Assembly: GCA_963665545.2 (NCBI GenBank)
Contig: CAXXKZ010000009.1
Span: 37,070 to 101,069 of the forward strand
Source: G963665545 sp963665545
Lineage (GTDB): Bacteria; Pseudomonadota; Gammaproteobacteria; Xanthomonadales; SZUA-36
Reading direction: 5' to 3'
Length of the DNA stretch: 64,000 nucleotides
Below are positions 46,213 to 54,836 of the stretch, piece by piece (within the stretch, counting starts at the first letter, position 1; each line of letters starts with the position of its first letter). Below the pieces are notes generated by a model. It did no database searches and was not told the origin of the DNA. It saw only the letters and a program-made list of their open reading frames with translations. The position numbers and the translations under genes were made by a program.

Positions 46213-47410
46213 TTCAACCGGTCGATGCAACACCTAATCTCTAATATGAGGGAGGAGGATGTTGCTGATGAAGATTCACCGTTCCAGATATCATTTCACC
46301 GAAGCGGACAAGGCAACTATGTGGGACCGCTGGCAGCGCGGCGATTCAACGCATAAAGTTGCCCGGCTGTTGGGCAGCAGTCACTCATCTATTCAGCGCC
46401 ACCTGGCGGTTACTGGCGGCATCCGCCCGATACTGCGGAAGCGTTCCAGACTGGCCCTTACCCTGTCGGAACGTGAAGAGATCTCGCGCGGTATTGTGGC
46501 CGGTGATTCGATCCGATCGATAGCAACCTCACTAGGGCGAGCACCGTCCACGGTTAGCCGTGAGATACACCGCAACGGCGGTCGGCGAGGTTACCGAGCC
46601 AATAAAGGTGACAAGGCAGCCTGGCACCGGGCACACCGTCCCAAGCCCTGTAAACTGGCAACCAACCCTGCTTTAGCACGGATCATGGCAAAGAAGATGC
46701 AGATTGGGTGGTCGCCACAGCAAATTGCCGGTTGGCTGAAGCGTACCTGCCCCGATGACGAGAACGAACGGGTGTCACACGAAACCATTTACGGCACGCT
46801 CTTTATCCAGGCCCGCGGCGCCTTGAAGAAAGAGCTGTTACAACACTTAAGGCGCACGCGTGCGATGCGTCGCTCGCGGCATCATACGCAGAAGACACCC
46901 GATCACGGCCGGATTCTTGACACCGTTTCGATCCGCCAGCGACCGGCCGAAGCCGAAGACCGCGCGGTACCGGGCCACTGGGAAGGCGATCTCCTCATCG
47001 GCACACACAACAGCCAGATCGCGACCCTGGTAGAGCGGCACAGCCGTTATGTGATGCTGGCCAGGGTACCGAGCAAGGACACCAAGACTGTGATCGACGT
47101 ACTGATCAAGCAAGCGCGCAAGTTACCGCGCGAACTCTACAAATCACTGACCTGGGATTGCGGCAAGGAGATGGCTGATCACAAACGCTTCAGTTTGGAT
47201 ACCAACATCAAGGTGTACTTTTGTGACCCAAGAAGTCCCTGGCAGCGTGGTTCAAACGAAAATACCAATGGGCTACTCAGACAATACTTCCCAAAGGGAA
47301 TGGACCTATCGAATATCCATCAAAACAGATTGAACGCTGTGGCACGACGCTTGAACGAGCGACCCAGAAAAACTCTAGAATATGAAACGCCAGCAGAGCG
47401 ATTTAACCAA
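46213..47410 (+). mobile_element. IS30-family insertion sequence, copy 2, end lost
   Basis: Left inverted repeat at 46213-46233 is intact. The right end is replaced by IS3 at 47411, which removes the last 20 or so bases and the right inverted repeat. It is nearly identical to copy 1 and in opposite orientation. Confidence 0.85.
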
Positions 47411-47413
47411 TGA
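46259..47413 (+). CDS. IS30-family transposase, copy 2, C-terminus clipped
   Basis: 384 residues, identical in translation to copy 1 up to AERFNQ, and then a stop supplied by the IS3 end. It loses six C-terminal residues only. The DDE motifs (GHWEGDLLIG, TWDCGKEMADH, SNENTNGLLRQ) are present, but the element lacks one terminal repeat and so cannot move by itself. Confidence 0.85.
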   Translation: MLLMKIHRSRYHFTEADKATMWDRWQRGDSTHKVARLLGSSHSSIQRHLAVTGGIRPILRKRSRLALTLSEREEISRGIVAGDSIRSIATSLGRAPSTVSREIHRNGGRRGYRANKGDKAAWHRAHRPKPCKLATNPALARIMAKKMQIGWSPQQIAGWLKRTCPDDENERVSHETIYGTLFIQARGALKKELLQHLRRTRAMRRSRHHTQKTPDHGRILDTVSIRQRPAEAEDRAVPGHWEGDLLIGTHNSQIATLVERHSRYVMLARVPSKDTKTVIDVLIKQARKLPRELYKSLTWDCGKEMADHKRFSLDTNIKVYFCDPRSPWQRGSNENTNGLLRQYFPKGMDLSNIHQNRLNAVARRLNERPRKTLEYETPAERFNQ

Positions 47414-47441
47414 CGTGGTCAAGCTATTTGATACAACCCAG

Positions 47442-48305
47442 TTAAGCAACTTTTCTTAATTCTGTCATTTCCATTTCAAACTGATTCGGACTTCTGTAAT
47501 TGAGGTACGAATGCAGTCTGTAACTGTTATAAAACATCGATATGTAATCCAGGATATCCTGCTGGGCTTCATAGCGGGTCTGGTAGTGTCGCCAGTGCAC
47601 CCGTTCCTGCTTCAGGCTGCCGAAGAAGCTCTCCACAACAGCGTTATCCCAGCAGTCGCCTTTTCGGCTCATGCTGCCTTTGAAGCCATGCGCTTTCAAT
47701 AATCGCCTGAAAGCTTTACTGGCATATTGGGATCCGCGGTCAGAATGGTGGATCAAGCCTGCTTTTGGCCTGCGCAACCAGATCGCCATCGTCAATGCAT
47801 CACACACCAGCTGTGCAGTCATTCGGCTGCTCATACTCCAGCCCACAACTTTTCTGGAATATAAATCAATCACAACAGCCAGATACAACCAGCCTTGCTG
47901 GGTCCAGACATAGGTGATGTCTGAAGCAAAAACCTGGTTGGGTTGCTCAACGTCAAATTGCCGTTCCAATAAATTTTCAAATAACGGCAATTTATGATTG
48001 CTGTTGGTGGTCACTTTGAATTTCTTTTTATGACGAACTTGAATAACCGCTTCTTTCATCAGGTTCACGGTCTTCGTTCTGCTGATCGGAAAACCCAATG
48101 CATTCATCGCTCTTTTCATGCGCCGCCGGCCATAGGTATATTGGCTGGCAACGGCTATATCCTTCATCCAGTCCAGCATCTCCTGGTGCTCCGGATCCGC
48201 CAGCCTGGCTTCTGTAATTCGCCGATAGTGGTAATAACCTTGTCGGCTGACACCCAGTACTCGACACATCAGGTCGATTGGCCAGGTCTTCTTGTGTTGG
48301 GTGAC
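47442..48305 (-). CDS. IS3-family transposase OrfB (made by frameshift with OrfA)
   Basis: Integrase core of the IS3 transposase: Asp in VFASDITYVWT, Asp in IHHSDRGSQYASK, Glu in VVESFFGSLKQERVHW; N-terminal HTH_21 region YGRRRMKRAM. The open frame continues upstream to 48485 without a start of its own, overlapping orfA. The A7G slip site at 48349-48357 therefore most likely yields an OrfAB fusion by -1 frameshifting. The end given here is the internal Met (MKYLFVTQ). Confidence 0.9.
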   Translation of the reverse strand, partial: VTQHKKTWPIDLMCRVLGVSRQGYYHYRRITEARLADPEHQEMLDWMKDIAVASQYTYGRRRMKRAMNALGFPISRTKTVNLMKEAVIQVRHKKKFKVTTNSNHKLPLFENLLERQFDVEQPNQVFASDITYVWTQQGWLYLAVVIDLYSRKVVGWSMSSRMTAQLVCDALTMAIWLRRPKAGLIHHSDRGSQYASKAFRRLLKAHGFKGSMSRKGDCWDNAVVESFFGSLKQERVHWRHYQTRYEAQQDILDYISMFYNSYRLHSYLNYRSPNQFEMEMTELRKVA

Positions 48306-48316
48306 AAACAAATATT

Positions 48317-48610
48317 TCATTTCATTTCTTTGGCAAAGAAGACCGTCGCTTTTTTTAGGATTTCTTTCTCCATTTTCAGGTTTTTGACCTGCGATCTTAA
48401 CTTCCGGATTTCTTCCTGTTCCGGGGTGAGTTTGCCGTTCCCGCGGAAAGATTGCCCACCATCGGCTCGGTGTTCTGAAACCCAACGACCGAGCATATTG
48501 CCATTAAGCCCAAGGCTTCTGGCAGCTTCTGCACGGCTATAACCTTGATCGACTACCAAACTGACTGCATCCAGTTTGAACTCCTTTGAATACTTTTTTC
48601 TTCTTCTCAA
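48317..48610 (-). CDS. IS3-family OrfA
   Basis: A 97-residue protein with helix-turn-helix KYSKEFKLDAVSLVVDQGYS followed by a leucine-zipper-like coiled coil (KLRSQVKNLKMEKEILKK). An AAAAAAAG heptamer precedes its stop and starts the -1 shift into OrfB. Confidence 0.9.
   Translation of the reverse strand: MRRRKKYSKEFKLDAVSLVVDQGYSRAEAARSLGLNGNMLGRWVSEHRADGGQSFRGNGKLTPEQEEIRKLRSQVKNLKMEKEILKKATVFFAKEMK
48349..48357 (-). promoter_or_regulatory. Programmed -1 frameshift heptamer of IS3
   Basis: Seven A residues followed by G on the minus strand at the orfA/orfB overlap, the typical slip site of IS3 elements. Confidence 0.7.
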
Positions 48611-48674
48611 TTTACTTCTCCCAGTTAAATAAATTATCTCTTAACTGGGTTGTACAATCTATTGGACCACTTCA

Positions 48675-49686
48675 CAGGGTGGTGTAACTCTGAGAGCCCT
48701 CAACCTTGTTGTGGGTCCAGCATTGCGCCTCGCCAGAGTCTCCGCTGACGTATTGATAAAACGATTGATACTCCTCGTCGCTGATCTCGGATTTTGGCAA
48801 GGTCCACAGCGCTACGGCCTGGTTGATGGTGTCCCAGCGCTTGGTCGTCTTTGCTTCGGCCTGGGCTTCAGCAGCATTCCCTTCAGCAGCATTCCCTTCA
48901 GCAGCATTCCCTTCGGCAACATTCCCTTCGGCGCTCTCGTCCGGCGTCACGGTTTCTTCAATTTCCATGCGAATCGAAAATCCGATGTGGTCGGAATAGC
49001 ACTTGACGAGCGAACGCAGCGTCCAGCTCTGCAAAAAGGATTTTTCCTCTTCTTTGAGGTACAAGGTCACTTCGGTGCCGTGGTGCGGCCTTTGTTCTGC
49101 TGCGATTGAAAATTTCCCGCCGCCATCGGACTCCCAGCGCACGCCGGCCGCGGCAGCATCGCCGGCTTTACGCGTCAGCAGCGTCACCTTGTCCGCCACG
49201 ATAAATGCGGAATAGAAGTCCACGCCAAACTGACCGATGAGGCCGGCGTCAGCCTGCTGATCGCCGGTTAGGCTTTCCAAGAATGCCTTGGTGCCGGAGC
49301 GCGCGATGGTGCCAATGTTTTCCAGCACCTCCTCGCGGTCCATGCCCACGCCGTTGTCACGGATCGTCAGCGTTCCGGCCTCGGTATCCACAATCAGGTC
49401 AATCTGCAGCTCCTTATCGCCCTCATACAGGGAATCGTCCTGCAGGGCCGCGAAGCGTAACTGGTCACAGGCGTCAGAACCATTGGAGATCAATTCCCGC
49501 AGAAAAATTTCCTTATTGGAATAGAGAGAGTGGATGACAAGTTTCAGGACTTCCTGGGTTTGCGCCTGGAACTCGTGGGTCTCTACTTTGGCCTTAGTTT
49601 TGGCCTTGGCCTTATTAGTGGCCTGAGTTTTGGCCTTGATTTTGGCCTTAGTTTTGACTTTAGCTTTAGGCTTAGGCTTAGCCTGG
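48675..49686 (-). pseudogene. htpG: HtpG (Hsp90) central fragment, interrupted by IS256 and IS3
   Basis: Encodes the Hsp90 ATPase domain (ELISNGSDACDQLRF, DNGVGMDREEV, GQFGVDFYSAFIVADKV, GTEVTLYLKEEE) and the start of the middle domain up to NKVEGSQSYTTL, where the IS3 end gives the stop. The rest of the middle and the whole dimerisation domain are missing. Ahead of it is an unusual tract rich in Lys, Ala, Thr and Gln (about 40 residues) and the charged linker contains AEGNA repeats. Together with 51090-51178 it is one gene; ATPase residues are intact but the protein cannot be functional. Confidence 0.92.
48867..48926. repeat. Four 15-bp tandem repeats in the HtpG charged linker
   Basis: Units of ttcagcagcattccc (plus strand) at 48867, 48882, 48897 and 48912, the last with two differences. 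On the coding strand they read GNAAE-type pentapeptides between the ATPase and middle domains. Confidence 0.85.
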
Positions 49687-49695
49687 GCTTTAGAG
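49687..49695. repeat. 9-bp target-site duplication of IS256 copy 2 (left)
   Basis: gctttagag, repeated exactly at 51081-51089 on the other side of the element. Confidence 0.9.
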
Positions 49696-51080
49696 GAGCT
49701 ATTGTCAAATCTGGTGTTTAGCCATTTGATTCAAGCGGCGACCTGATCAATCTCTTTTACCTCGATCCCATCTTTGAATTTCACCCCCGTAATCACCTTG
49801 GCCAGGTAATCAAAGCCGCGTAGCCGGCGCCATTTCTTTTCCGCACACTGGCTCAATTTGAACATCATATGCAACATGCCATTGCGCGTCAGACAACCTT
49901 TGGATCTTTTGGTCCGGTGGCGGATGGTGGCAAAGGTGGATTCAATCGGGTTGCTGGTCCGGATGCTCTGCCAGTGTTGGGCCGGAAAATCATAAAATGC
50001 CAACAGTTCATCCCGATCCTTGAGCAAACAGCTCGTCGCTTTCGGGTATTTCGCCTCAAAGATCTCAATAAACAAATCAAACGCCTTGTTTGCATCATCC
50101 TTGGTTTCCGCCTGCCAGATGGCGTGCAGGGCCTGCTTGGCTTTGGGTTGTGCGGATTTCGGCAAACAATTCAGTACATTCATGGTCTTGTGCATCCAGC
50201 AGCGTTGCTGGCGGCTGGCCGGAAAGATTTCATCCAGCGCCGCCCAAAAACCCATCGCACCATCACCAATCGCCAGTTGTGGGGCGCTCATGCCGCGCGA
50301 CTTCAGATTCAGCAACACCTCACGCCAACTCTGAGTCGATTCCCGCACCCCGTCCTCAATCGCCAGAAAATGTTTTTCGCCGCGTTCATTGACACCAATG
50401 ATCACCAGCGCGCAGAGCTTGGCATCCTCCGCCCGCAGCCCACTGTAGACACCATCAGCCCAGACATACACCCACCGGTCCTGTCCCAGGCGACGCTGGC
50501 TCCACGCTCGATATTCCTCCGCCCATACCTGTTTCAGGCGGGATACCGTGCTGGCCGACAGACCCTGTGCCTGCGGGCCCACCAGTACCCGCAACGCCTC
50601 AGCCATCTCACCGCTGGATACCCCTTTGAGGTACAACCACGGAATGGCTGCCTCGAAAGTCGCTGTCTTGCGCACATATGGCGGCACCAGCACCGACTGA
50701 AAACTCACTGCTTCACCGGTCTTCGAGCGCACCTTGGGAATTCTCACCCGGATCGGTCCCAGGCCGGTCTGCAACTCACGTTCTGGCAGGTAACCGTTGC
50801 GCACCACACCGGCATGACCTGATTCGGTACGCCAATCCTGATACTTGGCCAGCAGCTCCTGGACTTCACTTTCCACCGCTTCGGCGAGCAGCTTCCGGGC
50901 GCCTTCTTTGAGCAATTCGGTCAACGGATCGGCACTGATTGCTCGACGTTCCAGTTCAATAACATTATTCTTGTTCATAGTGGCGTATCTCCTTTGGTTG
51001 CTTTGAAGTTTGGTAACAACAAATCAACCAGATACGCCGCTTTTTTTCAACTGCTCAAACACCAGATTCGATCATAACTC
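49696..51080 (-). mobile_element. IS256-family insertion sequence, copy 2, inside htpG
   Basis: A 1385-bp element with the same ends as copy 1 (GAGCTATTGTCAAATCTGG left; read inward from the right GAGTTATGATCGAATCTGG). Flanked by perfect 9-bp direct repeats gctttagag. Removing the element and one repeat restores the htpG frame. Confidence 0.95.
49731..50978 (-). CDS. IS256-family transposase, copy 2
   Basis: 415 residues, same translation as 21257-22504, with intact DDE residues (YVWADGVYSG, IGDGAMGFWAAL, SNPIESTFATIRHR). AAGGAG precedes the ATG. As an intact gene in a young insertion it is likely the source of transposase for both copies. Confidence 0.96.
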   Translation of the reverse strand: MNKNNVIELERRAISADPLTELLKEGARKLLAEAVESEVQELLAKYQDWRTESGHAGVVRNGYLPERELQTGLGPIRVRIPKVRSKTGEAVSFQSVLVPPYVRKTATFEAAIPWLYLKGVSSGEMAEALRVLVGPQAQGLSASTVSRLKQVWAEEYRAWSQRRLGQDRWVYVWADGVYSGLRAEDAKLCALVIIGVNERGEKHFLAIEDGVRESTQSWREVLLNLKSRGMSAPQLAIGDGAMGFWAALDEIFPASRQQRCWMHKTMNVLNCLPKSAQPKAKQALHAIWQAETKDDANKAFDLFIEIFEAKYPKATSCLLKDRDELLAFYDFPAQHWQSIRTSNPIESTFATIRHRTKRSKGCLTRNGMLHMMFKLSQCAEKKWRRLRGFDYLAKVITGVKFKDGIEVKEIDQVAA

Positions 51081-51089
51081 GCTTTAGAG
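51081..51089. repeat. 9-bp target-site duplication of IS256 copy 2 (right)
   Basis: gctttagag, identical to 49687-49695. Confidence 0.9.
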
Positions 51090-51178
51090 TTGGCCTTGGC
51101 CTTGGCCTTGGCCTTGCCCTGGCCCACGGCCTCACTGTCGTTTTGTGCATTAATGGTGGTGTCTGTTGTTTCGCTCAT
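51090..51178 (-). pseudogene. htpG: HtpG N-terminal fragment upstream of IS256
   Basis: Encodes MSETTDTTINAQNDSEAVG followed by a Gly/Lys/Ala run (GKAKAKAKANSK) that leads directly into the rest of htpG at 49686 when the IS is removed. ATG 51178. Normal HtpG starts within a few residues of its ATPase domain, so this is an N-terminal extension of about 70 residues in total. Confidence 0.8.
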
Positions 51179-51266
51179 CTGAAAATCCTGATGGTTTATC
51201 TGCTGACACCAGACATAGGGTTATCTGGGCCGGAATCAAGGGATCGACGGCTGCGGATCACAAAAA

Positions 51267-51286
51267 AGGCCCGCTTTCGCGGGCCT
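51267..51286 (-). terminator. Terminator of the rpsP-rimM-trmD-rplS operon
   Basis: GGCCCGC-tttc-GCGGGCC stem, followed on the minus strand by six T, 24 bp past the rplS stop. Confidence 0.9.
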
Positions 51287-51309
51287 TCAAGGTCAATTGA
51301 CTCAATGAA

Positions 51310-51657
51310 TCATTTGAGTTTTTCCTTAATCCGCGCCGCCTTACCTTCCCGGCCGCGCAAATAGTAGAGTTTGGCGCGCCTGACATCACCGCGACGCTTT
51401 ACCTTGAGCGACTCGATCAGCGGACTGTGGGTCTGGAAAACCCTTTCCACGCCAGTGCCGTGAGAAATCTTGCGCACTGTGAAAGCAGAATTCAGGCCGC
51501 GGTTTTTGATCGCAATGACCACGCCTTCAAATGCCTGCAAGCGCTCACGGGTGCCCTCTTTGACTTTGACGTTCACCACCACGGTGTCACCCGGTGAAAA
51601 CTCCGGCAGTTGGCGGGTCATTTGCTCCGCATTAATTTGTTCAATGATGTTGCTCAT
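51310..51657 (-). CDS. rplS: 50S ribosomal protein L19
   Basis: 115 residues, start MSNIIEQINAEQM, with FSPGDTVVVNVKVKEG, GVVIAIKNRGLNSAFTVRKIS, GVERVFQTHSP and KLYYLRGREGKAARI, all L19 signatures. Located at the 30S-50S interface. Last gene of the operon; spaced one base from trmD. Confidence 0.98.
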   Translation of the reverse strand: MSNIIEQINAEQMTRQLPEFSPGDTVVVNVKVKEGTRERLQAFEGVVIAIKNRGLNSAFTVRKISHGTGVERVFQTHSPLIESLKVKRRGDVRRAKLYYLRGREGKAARIKEKLK

Positions 51658-51658
51658 G

Positions 51659-52405
51659 TCACCGATCCTTTAGTCTCAATTTCTGATATTCCAACAACAG
51701 GGCTTTCGACGCTTCGTCCAGCTGAATTTCGTCAAGCAAGTCGGCGCGCCTTTCCCATGTTCTTCCCAGTGCCTGCATCCGCCGCCACCGCGCAATCGCT
51801 CGATGGTCACCGGACAATAGCACTTCCGGCACCGCCAACCCTTCAAATTCCTCGGGCCGGGTGTAATGCTGGCAATCCAGCAGGCCGTCCGAAAACGAAT
51901 CCTGCTCGGACGACATGTGGTCGCCCAGTACACCAGGAAGCAGCCGAATTACTGCATCGCTGATGACCGCTGCGGCCAACTCTCCGCCGCTCAATACATA
52001 GTCCCCGATGGACCATTCCTCATCGACAGCCAGTTCGATCAACCGCTCGTCGACGCCTTCATAGCGCCCGCACAGGAACACCAACTCCTCGCGGCCCGCC
52101 AGTTCCCTGACCGCGGCCTGGTCAACCGGCGTGCCCTGCGGGCTCATCAGGCTAACCCGGCATTGAGCAGACGTCTCGGCCTTAACCGCTTTGATGGCGG
52201 CGAGCAAGGGCTCCACAGACATCACCATTCCAGGACCTCCACCGTAAGGGCGGTCATCCACATTGCGGTGCCGGTTGCTGGAGAAATCCCTGGGGTTCCA
52301 GGTCTTCAGCTGCACCTTGCCGCTGTCGATGGCCTTGCCGGTGACGCCGGCGCTGACCATCTGGCGGAATTCGGCTTCGAACAGGGTGATGACATGAATG
52401 ATCAC
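51659..52405 (-). CDS. trmD: tRNA (guanine-N1)-methyltransferase TrmD
   Basis: 248-residue SPOUT enzyme that methylates G37 next to the anticodon. Key sequences: NVDDRPYGGGPGMVM, LMSPQGTP, LVFLCGRYEGVDERL (SAM knot) and DYVLSGGELAA. Between rimM and rplS in the standard operon order; 22 bp after rimM. Confidence 0.98.
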   Translation of the reverse strand: MIIHVITLFEAEFRQMVSAGVTGKAIDSGKVQLKTWNPRDFSSNRHRNVDDRPYGGGPGMVMSVEPLLAAIKAVKAETSAQCRVSLMSPQGTPVDQAAVRELAGREELVFLCGRYEGVDERLIELAVDEEWSIGDYVLSGGELAAAVISDAVIRLLPGVLGDHMSSEQDSFSDGLLDCQHYTRPEEFEGLAVPEVLLSGDHRAIARWRRMQALGRTWERRADLLDEIQLDEASKALLLEYQKLRLKDR

Positions 52406-52427
52406 TGCCCCAACATCATCATCTGCC

Positions 52428-52961
52428 CTAAAAATCCCGCTCCCAATCCACGCTAATTCGTTTTGCCTCGAGGTCGACCTGCTGGATCGTCACCCCCATC
52501 ACAAATGGGATGAGGTGCTCAGCCCCGGCCCCAGCCCCAGCAATTTCACGGACCACCATGACGTCGTTGGCGCCGGTGGCCATCATCCGGCTGACTGTTC
52601 CAAATACCTCACCATGCTGCAACACGACTTCCAGGCCAATGAGGTCCCTCCAGTAGAACTGTGACCCATCCAATTCGGGTAGCTGACTGCGGTAAATAGC
52701 AATCGGCTGGTTGACCAACGATTGCGCCTGTTCCCGCGTTTCAACCTGCTCCAAGCGCGCTACCATGAACTTGCCCTGGCGCCTGCCCTCGGCGATATTG
52801 ACGGCCTGACGTTGCTCGCCGAGCAACCACGGCTGATAGTCGAATATCGCTTCGCGGGGATCTGTCAGTGAAAACACTTTGATCCAGCCCCGAAGCCCGT
52901 GCACACCCGAAACATGACCCAGTTCAACCAGATCCGCCCGCTCACTCAGCTTGGTTGTCAA
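52428..52961 (-). CDS. rimM: 16S rRNA processing protein RimM
   Basis: 177 residues with an N-terminal RimM domain (VELGHVSGVHGLRGWIKV) and a C-terminal PRC barrel (FYWRDLIGLEVV, VMGVTIQQVDLEAKRISVDWE). It assists 30S head assembly with S19. Between rpsP (25 bp) and trmD. Confidence 0.96.
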   Translation of the reverse strand: MTTKLSERADLVELGHVSGVHGLRGWIKVFSLTDPREAIFDYQPWLLGEQRQAVNIAEGRRQGKFMVARLEQVETREQAQSLVNQPIAIYRSQLPELDGSQFYWRDLIGLEVVLQHGEVFGTVSRMMATGANDVMVVREIAGAGAGAEHLIPFVMGVTIQQVDLEAKRISVDWERDF

Positions 52962-52986
52962 ATTCCAATTTCGCTACTAGGGCCTG

Positions 52987-53238
52987 TTAAGCGGCTTGCT
53001 TGCGCGCCTCTGAGACCAGCGTCTTGACGCGATCGCTGATCTGAGCGCCCACACCAGTCCAGTAATCCAATCGCTCCAGGTCCAAGCGCAGGCGCTCTTC
53101 CTCGCCACGCGCCACCGGGTTGAAGAAACCGATGCGCTCTATTCTGCGGCCGTCACGCGCCCTGCGGCTGTCCGCCACTACGATGTGATAAAACGGCAGT
53201 TTCTTAGCTCCGCCGCGTGATAATCTAATTGTAACCAT
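52987..53238 (-). CDS. rpsP: 30S ribosomal protein S16
   Basis: 83 residues from ATG 53238, starting MVTIRLSRGGAKKLPFYHIV; includes VADSRRARDGRRIERIGFFNP. A TTG six bases upstream is rejected because family members start with MVTIR. First gene of the operon; the 174-bp leader to 53411 carries the promoter (no clear element called). Confidence 0.97.
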   Translation of the reverse strand: MVTIRLSRGGAKKLPFYHIVVADSRRARDGRRIERIGFFNPVARGEEERLRLDLERLDYWTGVGAQISDRVKTLVSEARKQAA

Positions 53239-53411
53239 TGCCAATATCCAAGTGTTTGTTCAAACCTCTCCGGGGGCGCTTGACGCAGAACCTCGAACCG
53301 GAAAGACAGTTATCTGTTTCGGGAAACCGCGCATTTTACCGCCATTCGCACCAAAAGAAAACCCACTAGCAGGTGGAACAGGAAATATAATTACCTGTAA
53401 TTACAGACTGA

Positions 53412-54815
53412 TCAGACTCCCCCTTCCTGCCAGGGCCCGGTAATCGCAATGCTGATACCCGGATCGTAGATGTTGGCGAACATCCACTCGCCATCTTGTG
53501 AGAAACACACCCCCGCCCATTCGCTCTCGCGCGCGGTCTTGTAAAGGTTGAAGCCTGCATGTCTCTGGTCCAGGTCGGCATTGATGGCTGCAAAGTCGGA
53601 CAGCACGCCCTGCGCGTCGAGGCCAGCTAGCCTTTGACCTGTTGTATTGAATGTCATTCGGTCTTCGCACAGCACCAGGCTGCCGCGCGGACTCATAATG
53701 ATGTTGTCGGGGCCGGAGAACCTGCCGTGACCAGGTGACTCGTATATCAGTACCAGGATGCTGGCGTCGGGGTCGTACTCAAAAACAGAGCCCGCACCGG
53801 CTTTCCCACCCTTTTTTGAGGTGAAATATACCCGCCCATCTGAAAACACGCAGCCTTCCAGCGCCACAAAAGCCGATCCTCCGGCATCGATCCCTTGTGT
53901 GACAACCCCGTCACCGCGCCGATCACCGGGCGTAAAGCCGTTTTCGGGGTGCTCGATATCCACCCACGAAACCTCCATGGGCTCGGACAGCACGACATCG
54001 TCATGCAAGGCCCGCCGGCTGCCAACGCGCATCATTTGCAGCCGGCCACCATTGGCCAACTGACCGGGCGTGTCCGGAATATAGCGGTAAAAACCCGCAT
54101 TGGGATGAGTCTTCGGTCATGTAGGTGATGCCGCTTTGTGGGTCAACGGCGGCCGCCTCGTGATAGAACTGGCCCATGGCGGTAATCGGCTCCGGCCGGG
54201 CAACACCCTCCGCCGGCACCTCGAATACGAAACCATGCTCCTTTTTTGCGCCCTCGATATCCCACAGCATCTGTTTGGCGGGCGGGCGCATGTGCGCCAG
54301 CGCTGGTGAGAACGGCGCCTCTTCGCAGGACAACCAAGTCCCCCAGGGTGTCACCCCACCGGCGCAATTGTTGATTGTACCACCGAGGCTGACCCACGAA
54401 TCCACCACGGTCCCGGTCTCGGTATCAAATACCAGTGTGGTGTACCACCCCCGTTGATGTCGTAGGCGTTTTCAGCCAGGCCTATGACGCCTTCGCTGCC
54501 GACCAATTCGTGATTCCTGACCAGTGTGATGCGCGAACCTGACTGGGCGACCACGCCCATTCCGTCGGCTGCGCCCGGCACGCTGTGACCATCGTGCAAG
54601 CTGGATCCGGCCCAAGAGAAACTACGGTAGCTAAAACCCGGTGGCAACATCAACAAGGGCAAGCCGGTGGCTTCGTCCGCCACCGGCGACAAAGGCCCCA
54701 ATGCCTCTGAGGGTGTGATGTCCACGCCACGCCATAGACGCTGGTTGAGCAGGACCAGCGCAACCGCCCCACCCCCCAGCAATCCGGTTGTGAGAAAGCT
54801 ACGCCGGGTGCTCAT
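53412..54815 (-). pseudogene. PhoX-family (DUF839) alkaline-phosphatase-like protein, frameshifted
   Basis: A Tat-type leader STRRSFLTTGLLGGG is followed by the PhoX fold: PPGFSYRSFSWAG, VRNHEL, GTINNCAGGVTPWGTWLSCEE, YMTEDS, GPDNIIMSPRGSLVLCEDR and GEWMFANIYDPG. Two one-base shifts break it: in a C5 run near 54448-54452 (base missing) and in an A5 run near 54086-54090 (extra base). Both are homopolymers, so an error is possible. Corrected length is about 467 residues. The family binds Ca/Fe and hydrolyses phosphate esters in the periplasm. Confidence 0.75.
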
Positions 54816-54836
54816 GGCACGGCACGGTCCGACTTA

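Larger units (their letters stand above)
47411..48674 (-). mobile_element. IS3-family insertion sequence
   Basis: A 1264-bp element with imperfect inverted repeats of about 35 bp: TGAAGTGGTCCAATAG then TACAACCCAGTTAAG at the orfA end, and TGACGTGGTCAAGC then TACAACCCAGTTAAG at the other. Ends are fixed by the junctions with IS30 and htpG. No target duplication: left flank ccaa, right flank cagg. This indicates deletion of neighbouring DNA. Confidence 0.9.

Noticed and set aside
49869..50822. 317-codon frame antisense to the IS256 transposase (also at 21413-22366)
   Set aside because: Exact shadow in both IS256 copies, no domain features.
21155..51080. 28-kb composite transposon bounded by IS256
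   Set aside because: Copy 2 has its own 9-bp duplication within htpG and copy 1 shares no duplication with it, so the pair did not move as a unit.
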